Positions 1 through 6,566 of a stretch of 23,692 nucleotides of DNA are shown piece after piece (position 1 is the first letter of the stretch; the number at the start of each line of letters is the position of its first letter). Source of the DNA: an uncultured Burkholderiales bacterium (lineage in GTDB: Bacteria; Pseudomonadota; Gammaproteobacteria; Burkholderiales; Burkholderiaceae_C); contig CAIODK010000138.1 of assembly GCA_903856995.1 (NCBI GenBank), positions 1 to 23,692 of the forward strand. Reading direction: 5' to 3'. The position numbers were made by a program, and so were the translations under genes. The notes under the pieces were generated by a model, which did no database searches, was not told where the DNA came from, and saw only the letters and a program-made list of their open reading frames with translations.

Positions 1-168
1 ATACGCAGCATCGGGGACGCTGGCTCGAACACCTGCCCCCGCTTGCACGCGCACGGTATGGCCTTGCGACATTAGCTTTTTAGCCGTATCGGGCGTGACG
101 GCCACGCGGGTCTCACCCGTCGTGGTTTCGGCGGGAACACCGATGGTGAGTAATTTTTTATTTTCCAT
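1..168 (-). CDS. pntA: NAD(P) transhydrogenase subunit alpha, N-terminal part
   Basis: This is the 5' end of a gene that runs off the left edge; 56 codons are visible. The start is the ATG at 168, giving a protein beginning MENKKLLTIGVPAETTTGET. The pattern IGVPxE...ETRVAVTP-T...L...GHTV.V..GAG..ASVPDAAY is the N-terminus of PntA. Membrane-bound transhydrogenase couples hydride transfer between NADH and NADP+ to proton translocation, and the alpha subunit carries the NAD(H)-binding domain I. Alanine dehydrogenase shares this fold and is the main alternative, but ETRVA-TP-T and GAG-AS fit PntA better. The Shine-Dalgarno sequence is weak and I see no clear promoter in the 84 bp upstream. A functional link to the alcohol genes cannot be shown from this fragment. 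Confidence 0.85.
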   Translation of the reverse strand, partial: MENKKLLTIGVPAETTTGETRVAVTPDTAKKLMSQGHTVRVQAGAGVRASVPDAAY

Positions 169-252
169 GGGCACAACTCAAGTCACACGACTGACGCATT
201 TGGTCAAGGCGTGAATCTACAAAAAAATATGAAGTCGGTGACCGCAACAACC

Positions 253-1134
253 TCACGGCGCAGACAACGTCAATCCGTGTGATTGAAAGATCTTCAACAA
301 CTCACCACTCTGGCGCAAAGCCGCCAAAGCATCATCCAGTGCCGTCGCCAACTCTCGGTTATCAGCCTTGACGGCCATGCCCAAAGGCCAGCCTGCGGGC
401 ATCACACCAGGCAAAGGCATCGTGGACAAAGCCCAATCGCCCTTGATGGTGCTCGCATGGATGGCGGCCTCTGCCTGCGCACGGCTGACATACGCGGCCT
501 GTGCCTGTCCGGACAACACCGCACTTGCGGCATCCGTGCCGTCTTTGAAAATAGACACCTTCTCGCGTAGCAACCCCCCGCGATAGCCCATCATGGCGCT
601 TGCAGCACCACTGCCTTTTTCTACGGCAATGGTTTTGCCGGTCAAGTCCTCAGGGTTGTCAACGTTGGCGATTTTGGATTTGTTATGCAACACCACCAAA
701 TGCTCGCGCACATAGGCCCCAAAAATTAACACCTGTTTGTTCTCGTTCATTAAGTAACGATCAACGGGGACATGGATCATCATGTCTGCAGGCCCGTATC
801 CTAGGTAATGACCTTTCCAAACCATGTTGCGCAGATCATCGTTCATGTTCTCACCCGCATCAAATGGCAGCAACGCCAGTTGAAGATTCAGCTTGGCAGC
901 CAAAGCCTTGGCCAAGGAAACATCCAAGCCTTGAATGTCTGCAGTCGGGCCATCTGAATAAGGTGCGTTGTCTTTATAGATCGCGACTTTGAGCACACCT
1001 CGAGTTTTTATTTTTTCCATCGCGCTCGGATCTTGCGCAGACACAAGTCCGTGGGCGCCCAGCAACAAGGGAATTGCCGCAAGAATTTTGCGACGCGACA
1101 CAACCGAGCAAACGCTCATAGAAGACGATTTCAA
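253..1134 (-). CDS. Quinoprotein-associated periplasmic substrate-binding protein (MoxJ/XoxJ-like)
   Basis: Predicted periplasmic solute-binding protein of the family-3 type (SBP_bac_3), about 293 aa. It belongs to the subgroup found next to PQQ dehydrogenases, recognisable by the segment DDLRNMVWKGHYLGYGPADM followed by HVPVDRY. No permease or ATPase gene is next to it, so it is probably not part of a normal ABC importer; MoxJ/XoxJ relatives are thought to help assemble or activate the quinoprotein. The N-terminus has a twin-arginine-like stretch (SRRKIL), a hydrophobic segment and a probable cleavage site after VSA. I chose the TTG at 1134 because AAGGAG lies 6 nt upstream; the ATG at 1119 is a possible alternative without such spacing. 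The start is 10 nt after the pedF stop, and the Shine-Dalgarno follows directly on that TAA, so the two are co-transcribed and probably translationally coupled. The family call is firm; the role is inferred. Confidence 0.85.
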   Translation of the reverse strand: MKSSSMSVCSVVSRRKILAAIPLLLGAHGLVSAQDPSAMEKIKTRGVLKVAIYKDNAPYSDGPTADIQGLDVSLAKALAAKLNLQLALLPFDAGENMNDDLRNMVWKGHYLGYGPADMMIHVPVDRYLMNENKQVLIFGAYVREHLVVLHNKSKIANVDNPEDLTGKTIAVEKGSGAASAMMGYRGGLLREKVSIFKDGTDAASAVLSGQAQAAYVSRAQAEAAIHASTIKGDWALSTMPLPGVMPAGWPLGMAVKADNRELATALDDALAALRQSGELLKIFQSHGLTLSAP

Positions 1135-1144
1135 AATGTGCTCC

Positions 1145-1702
1145 TTAACGCTCACGGCGTGTTTCAAGATAGGTCTTGATCGTCCAAATTGCCTCTTGAG
1201 ACAAGGTGCCTTCAAACGGCGGCATGTAGACACGGCCGTCACGTGAGCGGCCACGACGCACAGTGGCTACAAAGTATTCGTTGATTTCTTGATAGCAGGC
1301 ATTCTTTTTAGCCGTATCGGCAAGCTCTGCGCAATCATTGTCGATCTTGCGCAAGTCTGGCGATATGCCGCCCGAGATGGCTTCAAGCCCGTGGCAGCGT
1401 GCGCAGTTTTGGTTATAGGCAGATGTACCAATTCGCAACGCTTCATTGTGTTCTGCACCCGTTGAGTAGGGATTGGATTCCAACCACTTGCCCCCCAGCT
1501 GCTTCAATGTAGAGGTATCCACTGACTGCGGAACAACATCGCCATGAGCAAAACTCTGCTGCATGCTGCAAGCCAAGGCCAATGCGAGAAGTGCGCCAGC
1601 AAATTGGCGAATAGTTTGTGTAGCGACGAATGACATGACTTGCATAACCCCTGTGTTCAGAATTGATCGAATGATCCAACTGTGAAGCAAATTACAAGCC
1701 AT
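1145..1702 (-). CDS. pedF: Cytochrome c550, PedF family
   Basis: Periplasmic mono-haem cytochrome c of 185 aa, expected to accept electrons from the PQQ alcohol dehydrogenase. The haem motif CARCH is at residues 100-104 and the likely distal methionine is M160 in VYMPPFEG. The signature around residues 53-80 (HGDVVPQ-VDTS-L-LGGKWLESNPY) and YNQNCARCHGLEAISGGISPDLR match PedF, the cytochrome c550 of Pseudomonas ethanol oxidation. Two further cysteines (C124, C136) could form a disulfide. The start at 1702 is set by AAAGGAG five bases upstream; this gives a long n-region before the hydrophobic core (34-46), so the ATG at 1636 remains possible. The gene is first in a two-gene unit with the binding protein and diverges from the sigma-54 regulator. 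A palindrome (1720-1736) lies only 17 bp before its start codon. Confidence 0.9.
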   Translation of the reverse strand: MACNLLHSWIIRSILNTGVMQVMSFVATQTIRQFAGALLALALACSMQQSFAHGDVVPQSVDTSTLKQLGGKWLESNPYSTGAEHNEALRIGTSAYNQNCARCHGLEAISGGISPDLRKIDNDCAELADTAKKNACYQEINEYFVATVRRGRSRDGRVYMPPFEGTLSQEAIWTIKTYLETRRER

Positions 1703-1719
1703 CGTTTCTCCTTTAAAAC

Positions 1720-1736
1720 TGTACCAATTTGGAACA
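1720..1736. promoter_or_regulatory. Predicted activator palindrome (site A) between pedF and the regulator gene
   Basis: TGTACCAATTTGGAACA is an almost perfect inverted repeat (TGTnCC-n5-GGAACA) and the most symmetric of five related sites in the window. It resembles enhancer sites of AcoR-type activators as I remember them. It is too close to the pedF start (17 bp) to be a classical upstream enhancer for that gene, but about 106 bp upstream of the regulator ATG at 1842, so autoregulation is plausible. Confidence 0.65.
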
Positions 1737-1841
1737 GTTTTTTTTGAGCATACATAGGGGAAACGAGTATCACCAAAGTGACTCATAAACCACGAAAATG
1801 TGAATCTGAAAATTAAAAAGATTATAAAAAAAAGTGTTTGT

Positions 1842-3869
1842 ATGGCACCCTTAAAACCATTACCTTCCCGCGGCAGCATGAATGCTTTTACTCCGGTCGC
1901 TGCCTACAACAGTCCCGAGCAATCAGCCGTCATTGCCTTATCTCAAGAGCGTTCACGGCTCTTTGGAATCACTGCGCAACATAAGCCAGACTACAGCGGC
2001 ACCTCAACGCCAGCTGTGAAGGCATTGCTCGAAGAAAACCATTTTTTGTTTCAGCATGCAGCACCCGTCATGGAAACGCTGTTCGATCAAATTGCCAACA
2101 CGCACAGCATGGTGCTTTTGACGACGCGAACGGGCACGATCCTTCACTCCATGGGAGACATAGATTTTTTAGAAAAAGCTTCACGCATTGCATTGGCTCC
2201 TGGGGTTGATTGGTCTGAAAAAAACAAAGGGACAAACGCGATTGGAACTGCGCTGGCAGAAGGCCAACCCACTGTGGTGCATGGAACTCAGCACTACTTG
2301 CAGGCCAACCAATTTTTAACTTGCTCATGCACCCCCATCTTGGACCCGCATGGCGATGTGATTGGCGCGCTGGACGTCACGGGTGATTACCGTAGCTATC
2401 ACCAGCACACGATGGCACTGGCGCGGATGTCCGCGCAAATGATTGAGAACCACATGTTCGCGGATGTGTTCCCGACTGAGATTCGCATCCACTTCCATGC
2501 CAGACCCGAATTCATTGGCACCATCGTCGAAGGCATCGCCGTGTTCACCACCGATGGCCGATTCATGTCCGCCAATCGCAGTGCGCAGTTCCAATTTGGC
2601 ATGTCTATCAATGCGTTGCGCGCGCACACCTTCTCCTCTTTATTCGGCATCGGAATCTCGCAGTTTTTTGATCACGCCCGATCTGCCAATGGCAACTACT
2701 TCCGCTTGTGCCTGCATGACGGCGTGAGTGTGTGCTGCAAAAGCGAGCTGAAGTTTGCAAACCCCACCGGTTTCACACAAGCCCTACCCATCAAAAGCAC
2801 CGCACCGTCCGCACCCTACAAACGTAGGAAAGACGACCACCTGCTGCTGTCGAGCCTGAGATACTTGGACACAGGGGACCCACAAGTTTCTTCCGTAGTC
2901 CAAAAGCTACGGATCATTCAAGGCCGCGACATCCCCATCATGATCTTGGGCGAAACGGGCACTGGCAAAGACCTCCTTGCTCAAGCCATACACAACGACT
3001 CGACACGCAGTCAGAAAAACTTCGTCTCTGTTAATTGCGCCTCAATCCCTGAAAACCTCATTGAATCTGAACTGTTCGGCTACGAAGAAGGCGCCTTCAC
3101 CGGAGCCAAGCGCAAAGGCTCTACCGGCAAGATTTTGTTTGCCAATGAAGGCACGCTTTTCTTAGATGAGATTGGCGACATGCCCCTGCATCTTCAAGCG
3201 CGATTGCTGCGCGTCTTGCAAGAACGCAAAGTCAACCCGCTTGGCTCTGGACGTGAGGTCGATGTCGACGTGGCCATCATCTGCGCGACCAACAAAAATC
3301 TCAAAGAAATGATTGCCAATGGCAGCTTCCGTGAGGACTTGTACTACCGCCTCAACGGCTTGGTGGTGAAGCTACCGGCCTTGCGCGAACGCAAAGACTT
3401 AGAGCTGGTTGCCAAGAAAATCCTCACCAGCGTCTGCCCTGCAGAAAGCCAAATTGATATCTCACAAGAGGTCATGGCCGTGTTCCACCGCTATGCGTGG
3501 CCGGGCAACTTTAGGCAACTCTACAACCTGTTGCGCACAGCGGTTGTCATGGCCGACAGTGCTGGCGAAATTCAACTCATCCATTTACCAGATGACTTTC
3601 TGGCCGAGATCCAGCACAGCATGCCCGCCCAAGAGTTTGCACAACCGATGGTTTCAGCATTTGCGCCAACCTTTGCACACGCCAGCGCACCACTCCCATT
3701 GCGCACGGGCGAAGGTTTAAGCCTCGAGAACGTCGCCATTGACGCCATCTCCCAAGCTCTGCGCACATGCAACGGCAACGTGTCTGCCGCCGCCAAGCTC
3801 TTAGGCGTCTCCAGAAACACCATCTACCGTAAAAAACACCTGCTACGAGACGCCGCAGACGCTGGCTAA
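1842..3869 (+). CDS. Sigma-54-dependent activator, AcoR type (GAF - AAA+ - Fis HTH)
   Basis: Enhancer-binding protein of 675 aa that should open RNA polymerase-sigma54 promoters in response to a small molecule. Domain order: an N-terminal GAF-type sensor about residues 75-210 (with QFLTCSCTPILDPHGDVIGALD, typical of AcoR relatives), a linker that may be PAS-like (about 220-290), an AAA+ domain about 340-565, and a Fis-type helix-turn-helix at about 643-665 (NVSAAAKLLGVSRNTIYRKK). Walker A is GETGTGKD (370-377), the sigma-54 contact loop GAFTGA is intact (417-422), and Walker B is LFLDEIGD (439-446). AcoR of Ralstonia controls acetoin and acetaldehyde genes, and an AcoD-like dehydrogenase is the convergent neighbour here, so an alcohol or aldehyde inducer is a reasonable guess. 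The start is uncertain: GTG 1800, ATG 1842 and ATG 1878 all lack a good Shine-Dalgarno. It is the obvious candidate to bind the 17-bp palindromes across the island. Confidence 0.93.
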   Translation: MAPLKPLPSRGSMNAFTPVAAYNSPEQSAVIALSQERSRLFGITAQHKPDYSGTSTPAVKALLEENHFLFQHAAPVMETLFDQIANTHSMVLLTTRTGTILHSMGDIDFLEKASRIALAPGVDWSEKNKGTNAIGTALAEGQPTVVHGTQHYLQANQFLTCSCTPILDPHGDVIGALDVTGDYRSYHQHTMALARMSAQMIENHMFADVFPTEIRIHFHARPEFIGTIVEGIAVFTTDGRFMSANRSAQFQFGMSINALRAHTFSSLFGIGISQFFDHARSANGNYFRLCLHDGVSVCCKSELKFANPTGFTQALPIKSTAPSAPYKRRKDDHLLLSSLRYLDTGDPQVSSVVQKLRIIQGRDIPIMILGETGTGKDLLAQAIHNDSTRSQKNFVSVNCASIPENLIESELFGYEEGAFTGAKRKGSTGKILFANEGTLFLDEIGDMPLHLQARLLRVLQERKVNPLGSGREVDVDVAIICATNKNLKEMIANGSFREDLYYRLNGLVVKLPALRERKDLELVAKKILTSVCPAESQIDISQEVMAVFHRYAWPGNFRQLYNLLRTAVVMADSAGEIQLIHLPDDFLAEIQHSMPAQEFAQPMVSAFAPTFAHASAPLPLRTGEGLSLENVAIDAISQALRTCNGNVSAAAKLLGVSRNTIYRKKHLLRDAADAG

Positions 3870-3882
3870 AACTGATCGCAGC

Positions 3883-4269
3883 TTAGTCCTTCTTCAAAGC
3901 TTGTGCCGCCTCATCTGCGTCAAGCCAATCTAACTCGGCTTGTGTGAAAACGCGTGAGCGCGTGTGGAAGGCCTTGCCCTCTGGCCCTTCCAAAGAGAAC
4001 GTGCCGCCGGTCCCTTCAATCACATCAATGATCAGCTGCGTGTGTCGCCAAGACTTGTACTGATTGCGCCCGATATAGAACTCGCATCCTGCGATTTCCC
4101 CTAAAAAAACATCGCCAGCTCCCATGGTGATTTCACCAGGCAGGTAGCAATTGGCGGCACTGTTGTCACAACAACCACCCGACTGATGAAACATCAAAGT
4201 GCCATGCTTTTGCTTCAAATACTCGACCAACTCAAGCGCCGCAGGGGTCGCCACTACTTTTTCAATCAT
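3883..4269 (-). CDS. DUF779 protein, aldehyde dehydrogenase partner
   Basis: Small cytoplasmic protein of 128 aa of the DUF779 family, which is regularly encoded beside AcoD/ExaC-type acetaldehyde dehydrogenases; its biochemical function is unknown to me. Visible hallmarks are FHQSGGCCDNS..NCYLPGE near residues 30-50, with a CC pair plus a third cysteine, and FYIGRNQYKSWRHTQLIIDV in the middle. The cysteines and histidines could bind a metal, but this is only inference. The ATG at 4269 is chosen because GGAG lies 6 nt upstream; a TTG at 4299 lies inside a terminator hairpin and is unlikely. It follows the aldehyde dehydrogenase on the same strand after 69 bp, separated by a predicted terminator. 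Its end converges on the end of the sigma-54 regulator gene, 13 bp away. Confidence 0.88.
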   Translation of the reverse strand: MIEKVVATPAALELVEYLKQKHGTLMFHQSGGCCDNSAANCYLPGEITMGAGDVFLGEIAGCEFYIGRNQYKSWRHTQLIIDVIEGTGGTFSLEGPEGKAFHTRSRVFTQAELDWLDADEAAQALKKD

Positions 4270-4282
4270 CTCGAGCTCCAAT

Positions 4283-4314
4283 AAAAAAGCGCGTGGCAAT
4301 TACTCACCACGCGC
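4283..4314 (-). terminator. Rho-independent terminator/attenuator between aldehyde dehydrogenase and DUF779 gene
   Basis: On the minus strand a perfect 8-bp stem GCGCGTGG / CCACGCGC with a 10-nt loop is followed at once by six T residues (4288-4283). It lies 24 nt after the aldehyde dehydrogenase stop and just before the DUF779 Shine-Dalgarno. If DUF779 has no promoter of its own, it is expressed by read-through at a lower level. Confidence 0.85.
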
Positions 4315-4338
4315 AACCCAGAGAGTCACCTCATGAAA

Positions 4339-5859
4339 TTAGAAGAAGCCCAGCTTGCTTTCGCTGTAGCTGACCAACAAGTTTTTCGTTTGTTGGTAAT
4401 GGTCCAGCATGACCTTGTGCGTCTCACGGCCAATGCCTGATTCTTTGTAGCCACCGAAGGCGGCATGTGCAGGGTAGGCGTGGTAGCAGTTGGTCCACAC
4501 ACGGCCAGCCTTGATCGCACGGCCCATGCGGTAGGCCACATTGCCATTGCGGCTCCACACACCAGCACCCAAGCCGTACAGCGTGTCGTTGGCGATTTCC
4601 AAAGCTTCCGCTTCATCTTTGAAGGTAGTCACAGCCAACACGGGGCCAAAGATCTCTTCTTGGAAGATGCGCATTTTGTTGTGGCCCTTGAACAAAGTGG
4701 GCTGCACGTAGTAGCCGCCTTCGAGGTCGCCACCCAAATGGGCTTGTGCACCACCGGCCAACAACTCAGCACCTTCTTGTTTGCCCAGATCGAGGTAAGA
4801 CAAGATCTTGGTCAATTGCTCTTTGGACGCTTGCGCACCCATCATGCTGTCGGTGTCGAGCGGGTTCATGTGCTTGATCGCAGCGACGCGCTTGAGCACG
4901 CGTTCCATGAACTTGTCGTAGATGCTTTCTTGAATCAAAGCACGCGATGGGCACGTGCACACCTCGCCTTGGTTGAAGGCGAACAGCACCATGCCTTCGA
5001 TGGCTTTGTCGAGGAAACCATCGTCTTTGTCCATCACGTCAGCAAAGAAGATGTTGGGGGACTTGCCACCTAACTCCAACGTGGCGGGAATCAGGTTGTT
5101 AGCAGCGGCTTGTGCAATCACACGGCCTGTCGTGGTTGAACCGGTGAACGCGATCTTGGCAATGCGTGTGCTGGTTGCCAAAGGCATGCCAGCTTCACGG
5201 CCATAGCCGTTCACAATGTTGAGCACGCCTGGTGGCAACAAGTCAGCAATCAACTCAGCCAACACCAAGATGGAGATAGGGGTCGACTCTGCGGGCTTGA
5301 GCACCACACAGTTACCAGCGCCAATGGCGGGAGCCAATTTCCAAGCAGCCATCAGAATCGGGAAGTTCCAAGGGATGATTTGACCGACCACGCCCAATGG
5401 CTCATGGTAGTGATACGCCACGGTGTTTTCGTCAATGTCAGACAACGCACCTTCTTGCGCACGCAAGCAACCGGCGAAGTAACGGAAATGGTCGACAGTC
5501 AACGGAATATCGGCATTGAGTGTTTCGCGAATCGCTTTGCCGTTGTCCACGGTTTCAGCGTAGGCCAACATTTCGAGGTTGGCTTCGATGCGGTCAGCGA
5601 TTTTCAACAAGATGTTCGAACGCTCTGTGGGCGATGTCTTGCCCCAAGCATCTGCTGCTGCGTGAGCGGCATCCAATGCCAACTCAACGTCTTCTGCACC
5701 GGAGCGTGCAGCCTTGGTGTAGACCTTGCCAGTGATAGGTGTGATCACATCAAAGTATTGGCCCTTCACCGGTGGAACAAATTTGCCACCGATAAAGTTG
5801 TCGTAATGCGCTTTGTATTGAACTTTAGCGCCAGCTGCGCCTGGGTTTGCGTAAATCAT
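4339..5859 (-). CDS. exaC: NAD-dependent acetaldehyde dehydrogenase (AcoD/ExaC/AldB type)
   Basis: Cytoplasmic aldehyde dehydrogenase of 506 aa that should oxidise the aldehyde made by the periplasmic quinoprotein, for example acetaldehyde to acetate. The family residues are all present: PWNFP with N165, KPAE with K188, LELGGK with the general base E262, GEVCTCPSR with the nucleophile C301, and the C-terminal end KLGFF that I associate with AcoD/ExaC/AldB proteins. The start at 5859 has GGAG five bases upstream. It is first of a pair with DUF779, in its usual neighbourhood. A good sigma-54 promoter match (5913-5928) and an upstream palindrome (6021-6037) suggest direct control by the adjacent AcoR-like activator. 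The exact aldehyde substrate cannot be read from sequence, and the symbol marks the closest family rather than proven orthology. Confidence 0.93.
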   Translation of the reverse strand: MIYANPGAAGAKVQYKAHYDNFIGGKFVPPVKGQYFDVITPITGKVYTKAARSGAEDVELALDAAHAAADAWGKTSPTERSNILLKIADRIEANLEMLAYAETVDNGKAIRETLNADIPLTVDHFRYFAGCLRAQEGALSDIDENTVAYHYHEPLGVVGQIIPWNFPILMAAWKLAPAIGAGNCVVLKPAESTPISILVLAELIADLLPPGVLNIVNGYGREAGMPLATSTRIAKIAFTGSTTTGRVIAQAAANNLIPATLELGGKSPNIFFADVMDKDDGFLDKAIEGMVLFAFNQGEVCTCPSRALIQESIYDKFMERVLKRVAAIKHMNPLDTDSMMGAQASKEQLTKILSYLDLGKQEGAELLAGGAQAHLGGDLEGGYYVQPTLFKGHNKMRIFQEEIFGPVLAVTTFKDEAEALEIANDTLYGLGAGVWSRNGNVAYRMGRAIKAGRVWTNCYHAYPAHAAFGGYKESGIGRETHKVMLDHYQQTKNLLVSYSESKLGFF

Positions 5860-5912
5860 GTCTACTCCATTTTTTAAACGATCAAGGAATTCCCGATTGG
5901 GTGCTTTTACAC

Positions 5913-5928
5913 AGCAAATCCTGTACCA
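5913..5928 (-). promoter_or_regulatory. Sigma-54 promoter of the aldehyde dehydrogenase
   Basis: On the minus strand TGGTACAGGATTTGCT matches the -24/-12 consensus TGGCACG-N4-TTGCW with the correct 12-bp spacing between GG and GC. Transcription would begin near 5903, leaving a leader of about 43 nt before the ATG at 5859. The palindrome at 6021-6037 is 94-110 bp upstream of the -24 element. Confidence 0.8.
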
Positions 5929-6020
5929 GCCCTATCACCGCGCATTTTGGTCATTCAAGGCAAATAAAAAATCGGAACCGATTCGTTCTGTCACACCCGC
6001 ATGTCTCGCCGCGCATTAAC

Positions 6021-6037
6021 TGTTCCATTTTGAAACA
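6021..6037. promoter_or_regulatory. Predicted activator site B upstream of the aldehyde dehydrogenase
   Basis: TGTTCCATTTTGAAACA is a near-palindrome of the same 17-bp type as sites A, C, E and F. It sits in the 288-bp intergenic stretch 5860-6147, at a distance from the sigma-54 promoter suited to activation by DNA looping. Apart from this site and the promoter I see no gene in that stretch. Confidence 0.75.
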
Positions 6038-6147
6038 GCGCTTATTTTTTAGGCTCTTCAAGCGAGTGCAGCGCCACGACAGCAGACGAATAATTTTGCG
6101 CTGCCGAACGCGACGCGAAAACCTGTGAAGATTTGTCGCATCACTTT

Positions 6148-6486
6148 TTATTTGTGCGTCGACATCACCCAACGCGCCAACAGAAGAATGTCTTCGTTGC
6201 TCATGTTGCCATGTGAGGGCATCGGAATACGACCCCATTTGCCTTGTGACCCGTTGCGGATCGACTGGGCCAATGAGACCGCGGCATCTTTGTCATCGCC
6301 GTACTTGGCTGCCACTTTGGAATAGGCAGGGCCCACGATTTTTTCATCCAACGCATGGCAGCTCAAGCAGCCATTATTTTTAGCTAGCTCAGTGGCCGTC
6401 GCCGCTTCTTTTGGGCTCAAAGCGGGTGCTGCCAAGGCTTGCCCACAGGCCCACGCCATCATCAAAAAGAGTGTAATTTTTTTCAT
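6148..6486 (-). CDS. Small periplasmic cytochrome c (class I, c551/c552-like)
   Basis: Mono-haem cytochrome c of 112 aa with a classical signal peptide (MKKITLFLMMAWACGQALAA, cleavage probably after residue 20). The haem-binding motif is CLSCH at residues 40-44; VGPAYSKVAAKYG follows, and M89 in IPMPSHG is the likely sixth ligand. Size and motifs fit the c551/c552 electron carriers that take electrons from ExaA-type alcohol dehydrogenases. The ATG at 6486 has AAGGCG six bases upstream. It is the gene after the quinoprotein, 80 bp downstream on the same strand, with a strong hairpin between them. Together with PedF it gives the island two soluble cytochromes c; which one is the direct partner of the dehydrogenase cannot be told. 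Confidence 0.92.
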   Translation of the reverse strand: MKKITLFLMMAWACGQALAAPALSPKEAATATELAKNNGCLSCHALDEKIVGPAYSKVAAKYGDDKDAAVSLAQSIRNGSQGKWGRIPMPSHGNMSNEDILLLARWVMSTHK

Positions 6487-6505
6487 ATATTTCGCCTTGA
6501 TTGAA

Positions 6506-6543
6506 AAGGGGCTCCTGAAGGCTTGCGCCATCAGAAACCCCTT
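6506..6543 (-). terminator. Intercistronic hairpin between alcohol dehydrogenase and cytochrome c (partial terminator or mRNA stabiliser)
   Basis: In minus-strand RNA a 13-bp stem (6543-6531 with 6518-6506) continues, after a one-nucleotide mismatch, into GGC-GCAA-GCC with a GNRA tetraloop. Two of the stem pairs are G-U only in minus-strand RNA and would be C-A mismatches on the other strand, which supports a role in this transcript. Only four T residues follow, so termination may be incomplete and protection of the upstream mRNA is an alternative. Confidence 0.75.
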
Positions 6544-6566
6544 CTAGACTTCAAATAAGAGACCTA

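Noticed and set aside
1843..1858. Possible sigma-54 promoter TGGCACCCTTAAAACC before the regulator gene
   Set aside because: The -24 half is perfect and the distance from site A (about 108 bp) would fit, but the -12 half has AC instead of GC, and it would require the ATG at 1878 with a very short leader. Kept only as a weak possibility.
4465..5073. Reading frame of 202 codons on the plus strand
   Set aside because: Antisense to the aldehyde dehydrogenase catalytic domain, no family features.
5971..5990. GGAAC...GTTC inverted arrangement near site B
   Set aside because: The half-sites face the opposite way to the 17-bp palindrome; probably chance.
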